A stretch of DNA of 64,000 bases from NCBI RefSeq assembly GCF_042852765.1, contig NZ_AP031414.1; one strand, given 5' to 3'. The stretch is from Schaedlerella glycyrrhizinilytica_A. Its GTDB lineage: Bacteria > Bacillota > Clostridia > Lachnospirales > Lachnospiraceae. Below, in pieces: positions 61,066 through 64,000 of this stretch. A model generated the notes under the pieces. The model did not search any database and was not told the DNA's origin. It saw only the letters and a list, made by a program, of their open reading frames with translations. Position numbers and translations under genes: made by a program. Positions within the stretch are counted from its first letter, which is position 1. Each line of letters starts with the position of its first letter.

Positions 61066-62850
61066 TTATTCCTCGGCGGCTGCGTCCTCGTCGGACAAAT
61101 CTATTTCGTATATGTCAAAGGCTTCATCGGGCTTTACGATTGCCGGACGGGTAGACATATACCGTTCCACGTCAAAAGCGTTTCTTTTGTCGAAGTCGGA
61201 AAGGTATTTGTAGTTCGGGTGTTTCGTGATGTCGTATTTGTCGCTTAAAAAGGGACGCACACCGCGTAGCTGCAAAATACATTTCCCACCGTCCATAACT
61301 GCTATTTCGTCCTGTGTCATCAGCTCCTTTCCTAATTTTTGATAAGTAAGTCCATGAGAAACCTGCGTGCCGCGATTTTCGGAAGTATTGAAACTGTCGA
61401 TTGTTTCCCGTCCCAAGTTATCCGAAATATCCTTTGCATTTTTCCCACGTCCTCCCAAAAACAAGGTGCTGTCGGCATTATCAAGTATGATTTCTGCCGC
61501 GTCCTTGTAAATGGCTTTTAGTTGGCTCTGCGATTGCAGAATGATAGAAGCGGACATTTCCCTGCTGCGAATGGTCGCAATTAACTTATCAAAGCGGGGT
61601 ATCTGCCCGATGTTGGCAAATTCATCAAGCAAAAACCGGACATGAATAGGCAATTTGCCGTTGTATTCGTCGTCCGCTTTATCACAAAGCAAATTGAAAA
61701 GCTGCGATTGCAGAATAGCGATAACAAAATTAAAGGTGTCGTCGGTATCGCTCATTATGAGGAAAAGCGCGGTTTTCCTGTCGCCCAATGTATCAAGTTC
61801 CAATTCATCATAGGACATGAGTTCCCGGAGTTCCTCTATATCAAAAGGGGCAAGACGCGCACCGCAAGAAATAAGGATTGACTTTGCCGTTTTGCCCGCC
61901 GCCAATTTGTATTTTTTATATTGCTTCACCGCGAAATGGTCGGGGCTGCGTTCTTCTAAATCGGCAAAGAGCAGATCAACGGGGCTTTGGTATTCCTCGT
62001 CGTCCTCGCGTGCTTCGCTTGCATTGATAAGTTCAAGCAGCGTTGTAAAGTTCATTTCCTCGGCGGGGGCTTCATACCAAATGTAGCCGATCAACGCGCA
62101 ATATAATAATCTCTCGGCTTTCACCCAAAAATCTTCCGCGCTTTTTTCTCCCTCGCCTTTGGTATTGACAATAAGGGTATTGACAACCTTTAACACGTCC
62201 TTTTCGCTGCGGATATACACAAAGGGGTTATATCGCATGGATTTCTTGAAGTTTATCGTATTCAGCACTTTTATCTTGTAGCCGCCGCGCTGCAAGAGCT
62301 TTCCGCACTCGATTAAGACGGTGCCTTTTGGGTCGGTCAAGACGTAGGAAGAATGAAGCTGCATTAAATTAGGCTTTACGAAAAACCTTGTCTTGCCGCT
62401 GCCGCTGCCGCCGATCACCACGACGTTTTTATTTCTCGCATATTTCGGCTGCTTCGGGCGGCTGTTCATGGTAAGGCGTTCGGTCTGCGTCAAAATGATG
62501 TTGTTCTGAAAATCCGGGTCGATGTAGGGCTTTATATCTTCGGCGTTGCCCCAACGTGCGCTGCCGTATTCTGCGCCCTTGCGGTATTTCTTTGCGTTTT
62601 TCCCTTTGACATAGACAATCAGACGGATAACCACCGCGCCGACAATGCCGATAAGCAAATCCAACGGGTGAACGCTCGGCAAGGCATTTGAAAACGCTTC
62701 GGAAAATCCCTGTGTGATATTGAGTATCTTTTCGGAAATATCCGCGCCGGGGGCAAGCCGCACCGCCTGTCCCACCTTATCAAAGAGATAGACAAAGAAC
62801 ACATAGGGGATATTCGGGATTATCAACTTTTTGTAGTTCATCTGCTTCAT
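61066..62850 (-). CDS. VirD4-like type IV coupling protein of ICE2
   Basis: The 594-residue ATPase has two N-terminal membrane segments, Walker A GGSGSGKT (147-154) and the Walker B region FLLDEFANIGQIP. It is highly similar to the ICE1 protein but differs most at the C-terminus (acidic ...SDEDAAAEE). Its start overlaps the pcfB stop by 4 bases. Confidence 0.93.
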   Translation of the reverse strand: MKQMNYKKLIIPNIPYVFFVYLFDKVGQAVRLAPGADISEKILNITQGFSEAFSNALPSVHPLDLLIGIVGAVVIRLIVYVKGKNAKKYRKGAEYGSARWGNAEDIKPYIDPDFQNNIILTQTERLTMNSRPKQPKYARNKNVVVIGGSGSGKTRFFVKPNLMQLHSSYVLTDPKGTVLIECGKLLQRGGYKIKVLNTINFKKSMRYNPFVYIRSEKDVLKVVNTLIVNTKGEGEKSAEDFWVKAERLLYCALIGYIWYEAPAEEMNFTTLLELINASEAREDDEEYQSPVDLLFADLEERSPDHFAVKQYKKYKLAAGKTAKSILISCGARLAPFDIEELRELMSYDELELDTLGDRKTALFLIMSDTDDTFNFVIAILQSQLFNLLCDKADDEYNGKLPIHVRFLLDEFANIGQIPRFDKLIATIRSREMSASIILQSQSQLKAIYKDAAEIILDNADSTLFLGGRGKNAKDISDNLGRETIDSFNTSENRGTQVSHGLTYQKLGKELMTQDEIAVMDGGKCILQLRGVRPFLSDKYDITKHPNYKYLSDFDKRNAFDVERYMSTRPAIVKPDEAFDIYEIDLSDEDAAAEE

Positions 62851-63320
62851 ATCTCGCGCCCCCTGTCTATTTTCTTTACCTTGTCGCGGGCGGCGTTAAG
62901 CTGCTTCGCCTTGTCCTTTGCTGCGGCAAGGGCTTTGCGGATAGAGGGCTTTTTATCCCTGTTCAGCTTCTTTGCGGAAAACTCTTGAAACGCTGCGGTC
63001 ATAACGTCCGCGTCCCTGCCTTTGAAAAACACAAGGTAACGGGTCTGTTCGCCCTTAACCTTTTTCAGCGAAAAATCTATGTTGTACTTCTTCGCGGTAC
63101 TCTCAAAGGCTTTGATATTGCTGTCGGTGATCTCGATGTTGGAAACACCCGCATTTTGCTTCATAAGCTGCCGCATGGTCTGTTTCCCATGCGGGGCTTT
63201 GCTTTTCTGCTCCAAAAACTTCTTGATTGCTTTCTGCAACGCCTGTTCGGTAAGCCTTGCCGCGCCTTTTCCCACATTGACGGATAGGGCAATCGTTTTT
63301 TGGGTTACTTCCTCCTGCAA
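62847..63320 (-). CDS. PcfB family conjugation protein of ICE2
   Basis: The 157-residue protein has YLVFFKGRDADVMTAAF, as in ICE1, and a Lys-rich C-terminus. It would connect relaxosome and coupling protein. It lies between the DUF6017 gene and virD4, as in ICE1. Confidence 0.88.
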   Translation of the reverse strand: MQEEVTQKTIALSVNVGKGAARLTEQALQKAIKKFLEQKSKAPHGKQTMRQLMKQNAGVSNIEITDSNIKAFESTAKKYNIDFSLKKVKGEQTRYLVFFKGRDADVMTAAFQEFSAKKLNRDKKPSIRKALAAAKDKAKQLNAARDKVKKIDRGREI

Positions 63321-63356
63321 GGTATCAACTCCTTTCCCGGTAAACTGCGGCTATGC

Positions 63357-64000
63357 TCATTTGCTGCCGTAAAAGTCGTGATTGACAAGGGCGGTATAGT
63401 AGCTGTCAATGGTACTCGGTGCGTTGAACAGCACCGCTTTTAGATACTGCTTGATGTTGCGGATTTTGGTTGTGTTCTCCCTCATGCAGTCCAAAACAAA
63501 CTCAACGTGGCTGCTATTCAGCTTCATAAACTTTGATTTGACAAGTTCGGCGGGGTAGTCGTCCCCGGCGATACGGATTGTCTTTCGGGCTGTGCAGACG
63601 GTTTCCAGCATGATTTCTACAATCTCGTCCAAACGGTCTTTATCCATTTTGGGGTCTTGAATGAGAATGTCATAGTCGATGTTGTCTTTGATGATTTCCC
63701 GATAAATCTCTATTGCGCTGTTTGTTTTCGCTTCCGTTCTTTTCCTTTCCGGCGGCGTAGCCGCTTCGTCCTGCTCATAAGGCAAGGGATTTAGGGAATG
63801 GAAAGGAATGGAATGGGTACTTGATAAATCAGTAATTGATTGTTCTTTACTTGATATATCTTTATTTAATTGCGTTGGATTTTCCAACGTAGGTTTTTCC
63901 AACGTAGGTTTTTCCAACGTTGGATTATCCAATGTTGGATTTTCCAATGTAGGTAAATCCGATGTAGGCGGCTGTTCGCTGCTGGTAGCTGCTTCCGGCT
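63357..64000 (-). CDS. DUF6017 replication-type protein of ICE2 (5' end outside the window)
   Basis: The visible part has the DUF6017-type C-terminal domain ending SYYTALVNHDFYGSK and, nearer the N-terminus, a linker with repeated five-residue units (TLENP, TLDNP, TLEKP). The frame is open to base 64000, so the start and the winged-helix domain lie to the right. The ICE1 homologue (11328..12233) has 301 residues. Confidence 0.82.
   Translation of the reverse strand, partial: PEAATSSEQPPTSDLPTLENPTLDNPTLEKPTLEKPTLENPTQLNKDISSKEQSITDLSSTHSIPFHSLNPLPYEQDEAATPPERKRTEAKTNSAIEIYREIIKDNIDYDILIQDPKMDKDRLDEIVEIMLETVCTARKTIRIAGDDYPAELVKSKFMKLNSSHVEFVLDCMRENTTKIRNIKQYLKAVLFNAPSTIDSYYTALVNHDFYGSK

Larger units (their letters stand above)
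25776..64000 (-). mobile_element. ICE2: Tn1549/CTn-type conjugative element (continues past the right edge)
   Basis: It begins 8 bases after the stop of its own recombinase gene, inside the IME A recombinase. The order on the minus strand from the right edge is DUF6017, PcfB, VirD4, Maff2, VirB6, radical SAM, PrgI, VirB4, methylase, C40 peptidase, DUF4315, DUF4366, TopB, Cys-rich VLP, Ard/YodL protein, TTRAP. MobC and relaxase are divergent. A Cfr-like cargo operon, sigma/HTH, TnpW-like and recombinase genes complete it. It contains IME B and a group II intron. The distal end is outside the window. Confidence 0.85.

Noticed and set aside
63880..63960. 15-base repeats considered as a CRISPR-like array
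   Set aside because: Units are contiguous, have no spacers and are in frame in a coding sequence.

Overview
The window comes from a gut Firmicutes chromosome, most likely a Lachnospiraceae-type Clostridium. The evidence is the mosaic of Tn1549/CTn-type conjugative modules, tet(W) and tet(40), T-box control of ileS, and a FeoA-FeoA-FeoB cluster. No rRNA or complete tRNA gene was seen. All assignments come from reading the sequence and from family knowledge; no database search was run.

Host part (1 to about 10.25 kb): the 5' end of ileS with an Ile T-box leader; a D-Ala-D-Ala carboxypeptidase; a ferrous iron cluster (two FeoA-type proteins and FeoB); a siderophore-type ABC system (lipoprotein divergent from permease, ATPase and a THEP1-like NTPase) around a shared palindromic operator candidate; and a peptide deformylase. 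A 276-bp nested inverted-repeat element sits at the 3' end of the lipoprotein gene.

Mobile part (about 10.3 kb to the right edge): a 'Russian doll' of at least four elements plus an intron. ICE1 (+ strand) starts at about 10.3 kb with an unnamed gene, a DUF6017 protein, PcfB, the VirD4 coupling protein and the start of maff2. Its maff2 is cut by IME A (from 14636), a Tn4451-like mobilizable element carrying tet(40), a truncated IS110 transposase, a methyltransferase and tet(W), then sigma/HTH, oriT, MobC, relaxase, replication genes, TnpW and a serine recombinase. That recombinase is cut after about 62 codons by ICE2 (25776 to beyond 64000, main operon on the minus strand). ICE2 is a full Tn1549-type transfer system: recombinase, sigma/HTH, a Cfr-like rRNA methylase operon with a macrolide-type leader peptide, MobC and relaxase, a multidomain ArdA/ArdC/YodL protein, TopB, a C40 peptidase, a DNA methylase, VirB4, PrgI, a radical SAM protein, VirB6, Maff2, VirD4, PcfB and DUF6017. 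Its virB6 is interrupted by a 2.6-kb group II intron. Its maff2 is interrupted, at the same nucleotide position as in ICE1, by IME B (50608..60877), which carries a divergent Erm methylase and an S51-type peptidase.

Removing the intron restores a 287-codon virB6 reading frame, and removing IME B restores a 71-codon maff2 frame, so both boundaries are well supported. The nesting predicts what lies right of base 64000: the left end of ICE2, the rest of the IME A recombinase, the IME A terminal repeat, and the 3' part of the ICE1 maff2 followed by the rest of ICE1. Resistance cargo is predicted to cover tetracyclines (protection and efflux), macrolide-lincosamide-streptogramin B drugs, and possibly other drugs acting at the peptidyl transferase centre.
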